Shown here piece after piece: positions 16,248-26,439 of a DNA stretch of 52,092 bases. The stretch's first letter is position 1, and each line of letters opens with the position of its first letter. The notes beneath the pieces are model-generated. The model did no database searches and had not been told where the DNA came from. It saw nothing but the letters and a program-made list of their open reading frames with translations. The stretch is taken from assembly GCA_028281285.1 (NCBI GenBank), contig JANQKF010000007.1:1-52092 (forward strand). The letters are read 5' to 3'. The stretch comes from Cyclobacteriaceae bacterium (GTDB taxonomy: Bacteria; Bacteroidota; Bacteroidia; Cytophagales; Cyclobacteriaceae). Position numbers and translations under genes: made by a program.

Positions 16248-17568
16248 TATCGTCTTCTGTTTGGCTCTCCGTTTCGGATGATTCTTCGGAATCGTAAGAC
16301 CCATCACTCATTCGTTCCACGAAGTACGGGAGTGGTGCGGAAGAGGCCTTTCCATCAAGATTGAGTGTGAATTTAGGATCCTGCCCGATTTTCTTACCAT
16401 ACCGGATCAATCCCCAGGTCATTACCACGCTGGTTGCTAATATCACGATCAGGATGATATCGGCATTGAACAAGTTGGATTTCAGTTCTTCTGGTATTGA
16501 AAAGAACAAGAGTACAGTAATCAAGCCTCTTGGAGTTATGAACAGCTCAGGCTGAATCGACTTGCCCCAAAGAAAAAGCTTCAACATAATGAACCTGACG
16601 ATAAAAAATGAAGCTACGATCAGTAGGCTGATCCCTACAATCTTAAGATTCAACAAAGCGGCCAAATCAATGGTTGTTCCGAACACCACGAAGAAGAAGG
16701 TTCGAATCACAAAGGCCGACTCTCGGGTCACCAAATGAAGATCTTCCAGAATATGACTGACGGCCTTTTTGTTAATCCATGACTTGAGTTTGCCGATAAA
16801 GAAGAGTTGGCTATTGTTGATCAGAATCCCAAATACCAGGATGATAACCAGTGACGACAGGTGCAATTTTTTACCTAGTGCATAGAGCAATATCAAGATA
16901 GCAATAAGCAAAAACAGCTTCACTTCGCTTTCAATGCGCTGGAAAAGCATCACTAACCCGTAGCTTACCACAAAGGAGACGATAACGGTGATAAAGATAT
17001 TCCCTACAATACTGTAGACTACGGCACTCGTGCTTTCTGCTCCTGCATTCTGGGTCAGGAAATAAAAGAACATAATCCCAAGAATATCAGAAAAAGTACT
17101 TTCATAGATCATGAACTCCTTTTTCTCCTTTACAAGTGCTCCAACACTGGGGATCACTATAGCACTACTCACAACCGCCAGCGGAATGGCATAAACCAGA
17201 GAAATGAAAGGATCTTCTCTGAAAAACTGGTTGATAATGAAGGAAATAATGAATGCACAGCCCACCAGTGATATCAGGGCTACTAATAGCGATTTCCATA
17301 TAATGGGCCATTTTTCCCTGGTGAGTTCCAGGTCTATTGCAGCCTCCAGAACAATCATAATTAAGCCTACAATTCCCAAAATCTCGAGAGTGCCAAAAAT
17401 CAGCTCATCCTGATTGTATCCATAATAGTCCATCACATACTTCACTCCTATCCCCAAAATGATGAGAAGGATTACACTCGGAACATTCGTCTTTTTGGAA
17501 AAAATGTTGAAGAGATGAGAAAAAATAATCACGCAGGAAAGCGCAATTACGAGGGTATACGGATTCAT
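16237..17568 (-). CDS. Monovalent cation/proton antiporter (CPA family)
   Basis: A 443-residue polytopic protein with about 12 membrane helices in the Na+/H+ exchanger order. The N-terminus MNPYTLVIALSCVIIFSHLF is the first helix. Conserved points include VPSVILLIILGIGV, the EAAIDLELTREKW segment, and VSSAIVIPSVGAL, which corresponds to the core unwound helix of CPA antiporters. The C-terminal ~45 residues are acidic and serine-rich and probably cytoplasmic. The transported ion (Na+ or K+) cannot be told from sequence. It converges with the preceding membrane gene. Confidence 0.88.
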   Translation of the reverse strand: MNPYTLVIALSCVIIFSHLFNIFSKKTNVPSVILLIILGIGVKYVMDYYGYNQDELIFGTLEILGIVGLIMIVLEAAIDLELTREKWPIIWKSLLVALISLVGCAFIISFIINQFFREDPFISLVYAIPLAVVSSAIVIPSVGALVKEKKEFMIYESTFSDILGIMFFYFLTQNAGAESTSAVVYSIVGNIFITVIVSFVVSYGLVMLFQRIESEVKLFLLIAILILLYALGKKLHLSSLVIILVFGILINNSQLFFIGKLKSWINKKAVSHILEDLHLVTRESAFVIRTFFFVVFGTTIDLAALLNLKIVGISLLIVASFFIVRFIMLKLFLWGKSIQPELFITPRGLITVLLFFSIPEELKSNLFNADIILIVILATSVVMTWGLIRYGKKIGQDPKFTLNLDGKASSAPLPYFVERMSDGSYDSEESSETESQTEDDTSQ

Positions 17569-17690
17569 AATCTAATAATAGCGAAAAGACCTCATATTTG
17601 ATTTCTCAATTGAATTTTTAATTGGAAAAACAGGTTATTCCATCATCGATTCTAATCAATCGTTAATTTTAATCATACTGGAATAAGTCG

Positions 17691-17698
17691 TACTTTTG
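17691..17698 (+). promoter_or_regulatory. -7 promoter box for folE
   Basis: TACTTTTG is an exact match to the Bacteroidota TAnnTTTG element, 59 bases before the folE ATG, followed by CA as a likely start site. Confidence 0.65.
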
Positions 17699-17757
17699 CA
17701 CAACTTTTCTGTACTTCAAATAGTATAGGAGATTTAAGAACGGTAAGCGTAGGAGAA

Positions 17758-18444
17758 ATGAAAAACGGAAATTTAACTGAAGAGCTATTGAAAGACCTGG
17801 ATCTGATTGGTGACAATCATATCATGACCTCTATAGAAACACCCTTAAGGGGAGATGCATTTAAACTTTCTGACGAGGAGAAAATTGCGATCATTGAGCA
17901 ACATTTTGAGAAAATCATGCTCGCTCTGGGGCTGGATCTTACAGATGACAGTTTGAAAGGCACACCTAGGCGAGTGGCCAAGATGTACGTTAAAGAGCTA
18001 TTCAAAGGGCTTGATCCAAAGAATAAACCTTCCATGTCCACATTTGACAACAAGTACAACTATAATCAAATGTTGGTGGAAAAAAATATTACCATTTACT
18101 CAAATTGCGAGCATCACTTCTTGCCAATTGTGGGTAAAGCACATGTGGCCTATATACCAAACGGTAAGGTGATCGGTCTTTCCAAAATCAACCGAATAGT
18201 AGATTATTTTGCACGAAGGCCACAGGTCCAGGAGCGCCTAGCTTTGCAGATTTTGAATGAAATGAAATCTGCTCTAGGCACTGAAGATGTGGCAGTGTAT
18301 GTAGACGCTGAGCACATGTGTGTAAGCTCAAGAGGGGTCCAAGATCAAACTTCCTCGACCGTGACTGTAGAGTATAGCGGAAAATTCAAGGAAGAAAATA
18401 CCAAAAATGAATTCCTGACTTATGTAAATGACAAGCTCAAATGA
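17758..18444 (+). CDS. folE: GTP cyclohydrolase I
   Basis: A 228-residue FolE that converts GTP to dihydroneopterin triphosphate, the first step of folate (and pterin) synthesis. The active-site block is SNCEHHFLPIVGKAHVAYIP, with zinc ligands Cys ~117 and His ~120 and the third at Cys ~187 in EHMCVSSRGVQ. GLSKINRIVDYFARRPQVQE and QDQTSST are family signatures. An N-terminal extension of ~40 residues is normal. GGAG-like bases (aggagaa) precede the ATG. The stop overlaps the cysS start as ATGA. Confidence 0.96.
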   Translation: MKNGNLTEELLKDLDLIGDNHIMTSIETPLRGDAFKLSDEEKIAIIEQHFEKIMLALGLDLTDDSLKGTPRRVAKMYVKELFKGLDPKNKPSMSTFDNKYNYNQMLVEKNITIYSNCEHHFLPIVGKAHVAYIPNGKVIGLSKINRIVDYFARRPQVQERLALQILNEMKSALGTEDVAVYVDAEHMCVSSRGVQDQTSSTVTVEYSGKFKEENTKNEFLTYVNDKLK

Positions 18445-19952
18445 GCCTATACGAGCAGTTTCCGGTAACCCTTACCAATTCACTTACTAAGAAAAAAGAG
18501 CAATTCGAACCCGTAGTAGCCGGGCATGTTGGCATATATGTCTGTGGGCCAACGGTTTACAGTGATGTTCACCTTGGCAATGTCCGAACCTTCCAATCCT
18601 TTGATGTGATTGTTAGGTACTTCAAATATCTTGGCTATAAGGTTCGCTATGTACGGAACATCACCGATGTGGGTCACTTAGTTGGCGATGTTGATGATGG
18701 CGAAGACAAAATTGCAAAACGTGCTCGACTCGAAGCATTGGAACCCATGGAGATCGTCCAGAAGTATACCAATGGATTCCATGATGTTATGCGCTTGTTC
18801 AATATTCAACCTCCGTCCATCGAGCCGACTGCCACAGGGCATATCGTAGAACAAATTGAGTTCATCAAAAAGATCATCGACAATGGCTATGCTTATGAAA
18901 AAGATGGATCGGTTTATTTTGATGTGCGCAAGTACAACGAGTCCAACAATTATGGTGAATTGTCAGGGCGCAATGTGGATGAAATGCTTTCTAACACCCG
19001 CGAACTAGCGGGTCAGGATCAAAAGGAGGATCCGCTCGATTTTGCACTTTGGAAGAAGGCGGAAGGCGGCCATTTGATGCACTGGCCCTCACCATGGAGC
19101 GAAGGGTTTCCGGGATGGCACTTAGAATGTTCCGCGATGAGCACCAAGTATTTGGGTCAAATCTTCGACATTCATGGAGGAGGAATGGACTTAAAATTTC
19201 CGCACCACGAAGCAGAGATTGCCCAAAATAAAGGATGTTGTCAAAAAGGTGGTGCCAACTACTGGATGCATGGTAACATGCTTACGGTCAATGGTCGGAA
19301 AATGGCCAAAAGTGAAGGCAACGGTTTTACCCCGGAGGAATTACTGACAGGAAATCATAAGTTATTGGAAAGAGGATATAGTGCTATGACGGTACGGTTC
19401 TTTATGCTTATGAGTCATTATGCCAGCACACTTGATTTTAGTAATGCTGCATTGCAAGCTGCCGAAAAAGGCTACAAGCGCTTGATGGCCAGTTTTGCAT
19501 TGCTGGACAAACTTCCTGAAGCGGGTACTACCACAATCAATGAGGTAAGATCGAATGAATTGAAGTCACTGATCAATGACGCCTTCCTTAATTTGAGCGA
19601 TGATTTTAATACCGCTAAGGCATTGGCATCATTGTTCGAAGTTGGTTCACGAATCAATACGTTTTACCAGGATCCCGATCAATTGGCCGAAATGGATAAG
19701 GAAGCATGGGACTATGTCATGACTCATTTTAAAGGCATCATTACGGAGGTCCTTGGTCTAAGACAAGAAGCAGAAGCCTCTGGAAGTAATTCGGCACTAG
19801 AGGGAGCAATGAGTGTGTTGATTGAGTTGAGAAAGCATGCTAAGTTTTCTAAGAACTACGAGTTATCCGACAAAATCCGAGATGACCTCAAAGCGGCCGG
19901 GATTCAAATTAAAGATGAAAAAGGGGGCGAAATGTCCTACACAATAGACTAA
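18441..19952 (+). CDS. cysS: Cysteinyl-tRNA synthetase
   Basis: A 503-residue class I synthetase that charges tRNA-Cys. The HIGH motif appears as HLGN near residue 46 in [16 protein letters not shown], and the KMSKS loop as KMAKSEGN near 286. The zinc ligands are present: Cys in VCGPTVY, Cys in LECSAMS, and the HHEAE pair. The C-terminal helical anticodon-binding domain is complete. Its ATG overlaps the folE stop by four bases, so the two are co-translated. Confidence 0.97.
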   Translation: MSLYEQFPVTLTNSLTKKKEQFEPVVAGHVGIYVCGPTVYSDVHLGNVRTFQSFDVIVRYFKYLGYKVRYVRNITDVGHLVGDVDDGEDKIAKRARLEALEPMEIVQKYTNGFHDVMRLFNIQPPSIEPTATGHIVEQIEFIKKIIDNGYAYEKDGSVYFDVRKYNESNNYGELSGRNVDEMLSNTRELAGQDQKEDPLDFALWKKAEGGHLMHWPSPWSEGFPGWHLECSAMSTKYLGQIFDIHGGGMDLKFPHHEAEIAQNKGCCQKGGANYWMHGNMLTVNGRKMAKSEGNGFTPEELLTGNHKLLERGYSAMTVRFFMLMSHYASTLDFSNAALQAAEKGYKRLMASFALLDKLPEAGTTTINEVRSNELKSLINDAFLNLSDDFNTAKALASLFEVGSRINTFYQDPDQLAEMDKEAWDYVMTHFKGIITEVLGLRQEAEASGSNSALEGAMSVLIELRKHAKFSKNYELSDKIRDDLKAAGIQIKDEKGGEMSYTID

Positions 19953-19957
19953 AAGAT

Positions 19958-20476
19958 ATGATCCTTTCGGGAAAAGAGATTCATAAAGAAATTGGCAAGG
20001 GTATTAATATCGAACCCTACAATAAAGAACAGCTCAATCCTAACAGCTATAACCTAAGACTTCATCAGGATCTTCTGGTATATGAAAACAAGGAGCTGGA
20101 CATGAAAAAACCCAATCCGACCACGCCATTGACCATTCCGGAAGAGGGGCTTTTGTTGGAAACCGGAAAACTCTATTTGGGACGAACTATTGAGCATACG
20201 GAAACCTCCAAATACGTTCCTATGTTGGAGGGCAGATCTTCTATTGGAAGACTGGGACTATTCATTCACGTAACTGCCGGCTTTGGCGATGTGGGATTCA
20301 ATGGATTCTGGACGCTGGAAATCTTCTGCATTCAACCGATTCGTATTTATGCAGGAGTTGAAATTTGCCAAATTTTCTATCATAACATTGCGGGTGATTA
20401 TGACACCTATAAGCATGGCAAGTACCAGAACAACAAGGGTATCCAGGCCAGTATGCTTTATAAGGATTTTAAATAA
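19958..20476 (+). CDS. dcd: dCTP deaminase
   Basis: A 172-residue enzyme of the dUTPase superfamily that deaminates dCTP to dUTP for thymidylate synthesis. The signatures are [30 protein letters not shown] and FWTLEI, whose Glu is the catalytic residue. Slightly shorter than the E. coli enzyme, but all core strands are present. It begins five bases after cysS and its stop overlaps the yidD ATG by one base, so it is part of the folE-cysS-dcd-yidD run. Confidence 0.93.
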   Translation: MILSGKEIHKEIGKGINIEPYNKEQLNPNSYNLRLHQDLLVYENKELDMKKPNPTTPLTIPEEGLLLETGKLYLGRTIEHTETSKYVPMLEGRSSIGRLGLFIHVTAGFGDVGFNGFWTLEIFCIQPIRIYAGVEICQIFYHNIAGDYDTYKHGKYQNNKGIQASMLYKDFK

Positions 20477-20742
20477 TGAATAAGGTCCTAAAGGCCATAT
20501 TCATTTTCCCTATTCGTATTTACCAGTACGCGATCTCTCCATTATTGGGGGCAAGTTGTCGCTTCTCTCCTACTTGTTCTTCCTATGCAGTTCAGGCCAT
20601 CGAAGAATGGGGCGTAATCAAGGGTACATGGCTCGGGATCAAACGAATCGCAAAGTGTCATCCTTGGGGAGGAAGCGGTTATGATCCTGTTCCGAAAAAA
20701 GGGATATCTTCAAAGAAAAACTGTGGTCAATGTTCGGATTAA
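20476..20742 (+). CDS. yidD: Membrane protein insertion efficiency factor YidD
   Basis: An 88-residue protein matching YidD, which assists YidC-dependent membrane insertion. The motif [22 protein letters not shown] and the following [13 protein letters not shown] are diagnostic. An amphipathic N-terminus anchors it at the inner membrane. The C-terminal lysine-rich tail overlaps the start of the next gene by 13 bases. Confidence 0.95.
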   Translation: MNKVLKAIFIFPIRIYQYAISPLLGASCRFSPTCSSYAVQAIEEWGVIKGTWLGIKRIAKCHPWGGSGYDPVPKKGISSKKNCGQCSD

Positions 20743-21269
20743 AACTCACGTTTTATACCATCTTGCTCATCGGCATTCCTATCGGACTGTCACTTTTAAT
20801 TCTCTGGTTTATAAAGAAAAGAAACTACCCGGGCAAGTATCGAATAATTGCACTTTTTCCTTTGCTTTTTGTGGCCTATGGAATCTATGAAGGCTTTACA
20901 AGACCCTATAGTCGCTATCAGGAAAATTTCAAAGAAATCACAGGAATTGAACTCCCTGTGAGTAGTGAATTTTTAGGTTATACCAATTGGGGCTATGGTA
21001 CTTACCCTGCAGAGAACAATAGTCTTTTTCATGTGAAAGTCGATCCTGAATTTTATACTGACCTAAAAGGACAACTAAATCCTTCAGGTGAAAACATAGC
21101 CGGCATGTATCAGGAAGCCATTCCAAGGTTTGAGGCGATGTTTGGTGAAAACTTCATGACCACGATCGACTATCAGTTTTCCAAATATGACCAACACGGG
21201 TCTTTGATTGCGGTAATCGGCTTTTTTGAAGAGGATAATTCACTTCTTGTGTTTAGTTGGAAAGATTGA
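20730..21269 (+). CDS. Membrane-anchored protein of unknown function
   Basis: A 179-residue protein with two N-terminal membrane helices ([20 protein letters not shown] and [15 protein letters not shown]), then a soluble domain of about 125 residues outside the membrane. The domain contains [16 protein letters not shown] and ends in a beta hairpin ([16 protein letters not shown]). No family is recognised. It overlaps yidD by 13 bases and is the last gene of that transcription unit. Confidence 0.75.
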   Translation: MFGLKLTFYTILLIGIPIGLSLLILWFIKKRNYPGKYRIIALFPLLFVAYGIYEGFTRPYSRYQENFKEITGIELPVSSEFLGYTNWGYGTYPAENNSLFHVKVDPEFYTDLKGQLNPSGENIAGMYQEAIPRFEAMFGENFMTTIDYQFSKYDQHGSLIAVIGFFEEDNSLLVFSWKD

Positions 21270-21468
21270 TTCCAAGTCTCCAAAATACTTTCCGGACCTA
21301 TTTTAAGGTAATTGATCAATTACCCGTTGTTCTCAATAATAAGATCGGGCAACAAATGTCCATTCAAATAGACTGAACAATCAACTTTTTGAAACATATC
21401 CGGACTAAAATATACCAAAGGCAATGCCACGCCTGTCTTTTATCGTAGGGAATCAATTAGTTTGTTCT

Positions 21469-24400
21469 TCAAGTCTCCATTGATCCTTTGTAGATCTTCC
21501 TACTAGAGGGAATGTATTCCGAAAGCCCACCTTCAATCCGAATTCTGCTCGCCAGAAATGCACAAACCAATAGTAGAACGCTGGATAAGACAATGTCGGC
21601 TTCCATTATCCCTGTGACATTTTGCAGCTGCAATTCAAACCAAACAACTTGCACAAGAGCATTGAACAGAAAATAAACCCCCAATAACATTCCCATACGA
21701 TGTTTTGGGATGAGCTCTGCCAAAATGACTAAACTGAGTACTTCCATTACTATTCCTAAAGAGTCCTGCAGTATGACTTGGGTAATTAAAACCTCATAAC
21801 TACTCCTGACCAGTGGCAAGGTCCCTCCTAGTAGCGCAGAAATAATGAACACCCATATGAAGAGTCGTTTAATAGAAACTCTATGTATAAGCCTCTTCAG
21901 GAATACTAACCAGACTATTCCCAAAATCATGCTGATATTGTATCGATTGATCGTCAGCCACTCTGTTCTCTCCTCTAAAAGGGTATTCGCAGGGCTCCAA
22001 TGCATGTTGTAAGACAAATTGAATAAGAGATATATTACACATAGTATGTAAAATCCCGTATTGATGGGTTTCCCTGTCAATTGGTCTGCTCCGTAATCTA
22101 AGGCCCAGGTGCTCACCCCCGAACTGTCTGCGGTCAACCTTCTAATCGTGGTCAACCCAAAGAGCATAATCAGAACACCCCCGATAATAGCAACAATCAT
22201 ATAGGTTTCTCCTGTGAAGTCTATCACGGAGCTAATCCATTCGGGCAATAAATGAGCCACCGGAAGGGTTGCACTGACTAGAATACCTAAAGTACCAAAA
22301 CCAATGATGCGTTGTTCGCGATTTGATAAGCGTAAGATGTAAATTCTTAATAGAGTCAAGACGGCATAATAAGCCATAGAAACCAATGAGGTTGTAAGCA
22401 CATAGGACAACGATTCGTTCAAGAAAAAACTCGATAAAATGCTTGCAGCAGCACCTACAATTACAAAGGCAACAAGCAGTCTCTTTGAGACATCAACTCC
22501 TCTTATCAGGAAGCGATCCACGATGTATCCAATTGCCAAAGGAGCAATCACTCCCACAATCAATTTAACCGATAGAGCAGATTGATAGAGGGAGATATAA
22601 TCAAACTCCTCAAGTTTAGTGTTTTCAAGCTGAAATAGTAATATGCTTAAAAATCGTTCCTGGAACGTCAGTCCAACAACTGCCAACAATGAAATAAGAG
22701 TGGCCCAAATCGCAAGAGGATTATATTCATCAATATGAATCCCAAAAAACTTGATTTGATTCGGTGGTTTGATTCGATCTTCTTCAACTGTCTTTTCAAA
22801 GGCACTCGTTTGTTCCTGTTTTTGGGCACCCGGTTCTACCGGCACTTTTTGGGTATCATGATAGAATGTCTGTCCTTTATTGACTTTGGCATTGGAATAT
22901 ACGGTGACTACCAGAGATATTAACATTACGACCACAAAGACAATAACCAACCCAATCCCAGACAACAAGAGTAATAACTCGTTGTCGGCTTCTAGAATCG
23001 CAGAGATGACAATAAATATGGAGGCCACTCCTGCCGGAATCAATCCGGTAAACAATCCCGGGAGCCAAATTCTGCCGTACGTCAGTTTTCTTGGAAACTG
23101 ATCTACGAATTTATCTTGGGCACGCCTCATAAATACTACAGTAGCGATCAGGTACAAGCCCAGGTAGAGTTCGACACCTCCATTTTCCCACAAGATCGCT
23201 GGAGATGCAACAGTCAGGATCAATGTCAATAGCCCTCCTTCCACAAGGCTTATTCTTCTGACCAACGCCTGTTTCGGTGTCTTCTTTTCCTTTATTTTCT
23301 TCTCGAATTTTATGAATGATGCAGTTACCAGCCAGAATACCGCCACTATGAACGCAGCAAGAAGAATCCAATAGACATTAAAATTTGGGGAGTTGCTTAC
23401 AATTAGGCCAAACAATGCCCCCATGACAATGCCGGCAAACAAACACTTATTGAGTAGCGAGTAATTTGCAGAAGTCTGCTTCTGTTCGTGAAGGTATTTA
23501 ATAATGCTTTGTGTGCCGGCTGATGACCACAATACATACAACAAGCCTCCGGCTACGGTAATCCCGATTCCTGCAAGCCCGAGAGTGCCATCGTCTGTGG
23601 TGTATTCTGAATTGATGAGCCAAACAATAGCCAACAGGATCAAAGCTCCTACAGTGCCTGGGGCCAGGCGAATAGCCGTATTCATGCTAGCTCCTGAGTC
23701 GAATAATTGAACTATTAAACGCATTGCCACGGCCAGTGCCCCAATCACCAGTACAAACAGAATGACGAATGTATCAGAATCTAACTGATAGAATGCGGCC
23801 AAATCCCATTGGTAGGACATGGTGGTGTGAAGAATAGCCATCAATATGCCCGCAAAAAGGACATAGTAGATTGTTCGAGCCATTACTGGTTGACTCAATG
23901 TTCCGAAAAAGGTTAGCCTTTTGTTGCCAACGCTTCGGATAATCAGTGTTGCCGGATCGACTGGTCTTCTTAGGAGCGATAATATAAAGGCCAATCCCAG
24001 AAAAACTCCTGCAATAGTCGGCATAGGCCCTTGTTGGAGCTTAAAAACCAAAATTACAATTATGGCCAACAAGCCAAAGACCAACTGGAATGATGTCGAA
24101 TGTTTTAAGTCTTTCTTGCTTCTGGCAAAACCAATCAACGAGGCGCCAAACCCCAATGTATTAGTTGCAGCCAGTAACGCCCCCAAAGCAAAGGCCCCAA
24201 AGGCTTCATCATACATGATTTCAATTCCCTGAATTGTGAACTCAAAAACATCATACAACTCAAGAATGACTGAAAGTATTCCGGTGATCGCCAATGGGCT
24301 TAAGAAAAAGGCCGATACGGTGAATCGATAGGTAAACACTCTGACCATTGCTCGAAACAAAGTCAACGTAAGCCAACCACCAAGTCCTGCAAACATTAGG

Positions 24401-26433
24401 TAAATTGATACGACTCCAATGACATTGGTCGAATCAACAAAGGTATACAGGTACATCAAGACGGCCAGTACACTGAACACCAATGCGTTGGACCAAAGAA
24501 AATCAAATACGCGAGACCATATCCAATCAACGGTGACCGTTTTTCTGGAAGCTTTTACGATTTTCTCAACCGTCTGGCCGAATTTTTCGGGGATTTTGAC
24601 CGATAGACGGTCGTCCATGAAATTCAGAAAGATCTTTTCTTGCAACGGATTTTCCTCCACCCCTTTCGACCTCCCGATTGAACTCAAAATCTGCCTTCCC
24701 ACCCTGGCTATCCATCGTTCGTCCTGAACACTGATTTCTAGCTTTATTCCAGCGATCGGATCATCCTTTGCAGCGCCTAATAAGTTGAATATTTTTCTAC
24801 GGATGTTTCTCTCCTGCCCGAAGGGGATCTCTCGGATCAGGCGATCGCGCAACCAGTCGGGCATCCTTCCCGCCCTAAACCATGGAAGACGAATCAATGC
24901 TTCCAGCAGTTTCTGACAGTAAAGCATGTCATCATTGAGCTTTATGTTATGACCAAAGTAAAGCGTCAGGTTCCAGTTCAGTTCGGGATACACTGCACAG
25001 GCACAGATCCATAGAAATCCGGCTTCACCCAAATACACCTTCAGTTCCTGAACCAATCGATCGATGTACTTCCCGTTGGGGGCATCATCCTTTAACCAAT
25101 ATTCGGCATTATTGTCAAGAGTGGTCGAGAGGTCACGCTCCCTGTCCTCTGTTTTCAAATTCATTTGAATCTCCTGCACCAAACCTAACAAGCCTTTCTC
25201 GTTAGCCGGGAGTAATCGGAAACGACCCTGTGTCAGGGCTTGCTCTTTGTGGTGCCACTGATCTGGTGTGCGCAATGTAAGCAGTGTCGGATCCTCCCAG
25301 AAATGAAGTTGATCGGTCCATTGGGCTACCTCTTCGGTCAGCGGATTGATAAAATCATGGCCATCACTGAAAATTACCAGTCGGTGATCGGGGTACTTTA
25401 CCCGTAAGTCGAGCAGGGTGAAAGCACCACCACCGGATTGGGTAGCGAAGCAGCTTCGAGGGTCCTTATCAAAATAGAACTTATCAATATAGACCTCATT
25501 GGAACTAAGTTCGGCCAAAAGTGAATCGATGAATTGCGAATGGTGATCCTGGTAATTTGATTTGTCAATCAGCACCAGGTATTCCGGACTAATCAGTCGC
25601 TGCCCACCTATCCTTGTAAATAATCCACCCTTTTTAATGGTTTCTCTTACCGTGTTGGCCACATCAATTTCAGGGGATTCAACCAGCACATGCTTTCTGA
25701 GTTCCTGGGCGGTTTTAAGTAAGGCCATCGAACGAAATACCTGGCTTGTTTTCTTAGGTACAAACAGGTCAATCGATCGGAATTTCTCCCTGGTTTGATC
25801 TCTGCGCAGATAGTTCTGGCGAACTTTCTTTTTTTCCAAATAACCCCATATGCTGAAAAAACTGACACCCGCAACAAAAATGAGAATAGCATAGGTGTAG
25901 CTGGTGTTCGCGTTGGTGTTGTCAATCGGATCGTTTTCACCTTCCGGAGGCACCAAAGGCTCCGTCACCGTAGAGGTATCATCAGGGGTCGGGTCATCCG
26001 GATTACGGCCTGAAGAACTGATGATAGTGATATACGTAAACAGCCCGACCAGCAGGATCACCATACCGCTCATTATTATCCGCCCCGTCCGTTTGATTGG
26101 TCTGACCTCTTCCTTTAATTCAGTGGGATCATATTCTAAAAATTCCTGTTCATTGGACTCTTCATGTTGGCGATAATGTGCGGTCAGGTAGCTTGAAGTC
26201 CAGTTTTTGAATCGCTCCGGGAAATCAAATTGTTGCTCTTTCGACTTACAAAGAAGGGGAGCTATCAGCGACTGGAGGTCATCATAGTTAGTCGGGAGAC
26301 TCCCTTCCGCTGAAAGCTTTACTAGTAAATCCTGAACGCTCAAGTATTCCGCAGTACCCACACCATAGTCATGAAGGCGCAGGTCTTCAATCAGATGATA
26401 GAGATTATCAAGTACTTCGGAATAGAGGTTCAT
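21469..26433 (-). CDS. Giant membrane protein: CoxE-type N-terminus, vWA-like domain, ~28 membrane segments ending in an MFS-like module
   Basis: A 1654-residue protein. Residues 1-80 (LRLHDYGVGTAEYLSVQDLL) resemble the helical N-terminus of CoxE/vWA partners of MoxR ATPases. Two membrane helices flank residues 121-198. Residues ~285-420 look like a vWA fold: LVLIDKSNY (Asp290, Ser292 of a partial metal site), then LVIFSDGHDF. Residues ~450-560 (YLGEAGFLWICACAVYPEL) form a helical domain. From ~645 to 1180 are about 16 membrane helices. Residues ~1230-1640 add 12 more, with an MFS motif-A-like GYIVDRF. It is the last gene of the Trypco1-protease-MoxR operon, six bases after MoxR. The membrane part may be a sensor, channel or anchor; which one is unknown. 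Confidence 0.85.
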   Translation of the reverse strand: MNLYSEVLDNLYHLIEDLRLHDYGVGTAEYLSVQDLLVKLSAEGSLPTNYDDLQSLIAPLLCKSKEQQFDFPERFKNWTSSYLTAHYRQHEESNEQEFLEYDPTELKEEVRPIKRTGRIIMSGMVILLVGLFTYITIISSSGRNPDDPTPDDTSTVTEPLVPPEGENDPIDNTNANTSYTYAILIFVAGVSFFSIWGYLEKKKVRQNYLRRDQTREKFRSIDLFVPKKTSQVFRSMALLKTAQELRKHVLVESPEIDVANTVRETIKKGGLFTRIGGQRLISPEYLVLIDKSNYQDHHSQFIDSLLAELSSNEVYIDKFYFDKDPRSCFATQSGGGAFTLLDLRVKYPDHRLVIFSDGHDFINPLTEEVAQWTDQLHFWEDPTLLTLRTPDQWHHKEQALTQGRFRLLPANEKGLLGLVQEIQMNLKTEDRERDLSTTLDNNAEYWLKDDAPNGKYIDRLVQELKVYLGEAGFLWICACAVYPELNWNLTLYFGHNIKLNDDMLYCQKLLEALIRLPWFRAGRMPDWLRDRLIREIPFGQERNIRRKIFNLLGAAKDDPIAGIKLEISVQDERWIARVGRQILSSIGRSKGVEENPLQEKIFLNFMDDRLSVKIPEKFGQTVEKIVKASRKTVTVDWIWSRVFDFLWSNALVFSVLAVLMYLYTFVDSTNVIGVVSIYLMFAGLGGWLTLTLFRAMVRVFTYRFTVSAFFLSPLAITGILSVILELYDVFEFTIQGIEIMYDEAFGAFALGALLAATNTLGFGASLIGFARSKKDLKHSTSFQLVFGLLAIIVILVFKLQQGPMPTIAGVFLGLAFILSLLRRPVDPATLIIRSVGNKRLTFFGTLSQPVMARTIYYVLFAGILMAILHTTMSYQWDLAAFYQLDSDTFVILFVLVIGALAVAMRLIVQLFDSGASMNTAIRLAPGTVGALILLAIVWLINSEYTTDDGTLGLAGIGITVAGGLLYVLWSSAGTQSIIKYLHEQKQTSANYSLLNKCLFAGIVMGALFGLIVSNSPNFNVYWILLAAFIVAVFWLVTASFIKFEKKIKEKKTPKQALVRRISLVEGGLLTLILTVASPAILWENGGVELYLGLYLIATVVFMRRAQDKFVDQFPRKLTYGRIWLPGLFTGLIPAGVASIFIVISAILEADNELLLLLSGIGLVIVFVVVMLISLVVTVYSNAKVNKGQTFYHDTQKVPVEPGAQKQEQTSAFEKTVEEDRIKPPNQIKFFGIHIDEYNPLAIWATLISLLAVVGLTFQERFLSILLFQLENTKLEEFDYISLYQSALSVKLIVGVIAPLAIGYIVDRFLIRGVDVSKRLLVAFVIVGAAASILSSFFLNESLSYVLTTSLVSMAYYAVLTLLRIYILRLSNREQRIIGFGTLGILVSATLPVAHLLPEWISSVIDFTGETYMIVAIIGGVLIMLFGLTTIRRLTADSSGVSTWALDYGADQLTGKPINTGFYILCVIYLLFNLSYNMHWSPANTLLEERTEWLTINRYNISMILGIVWLVFLKRLIHRVSIKRLFIWVFIISALLGGTLPLVRSSYEVLITQVILQDSLGIVMEVLSLVILAELIPKHRMGMLLGVYFLFNALVQVVWFELQLQNVTGIMEADIVLSSVLLLVCAFLASRIRIEGGLSEYIPSSRKIYKGSMET

Positions 26434-26439
26434 AAATGA

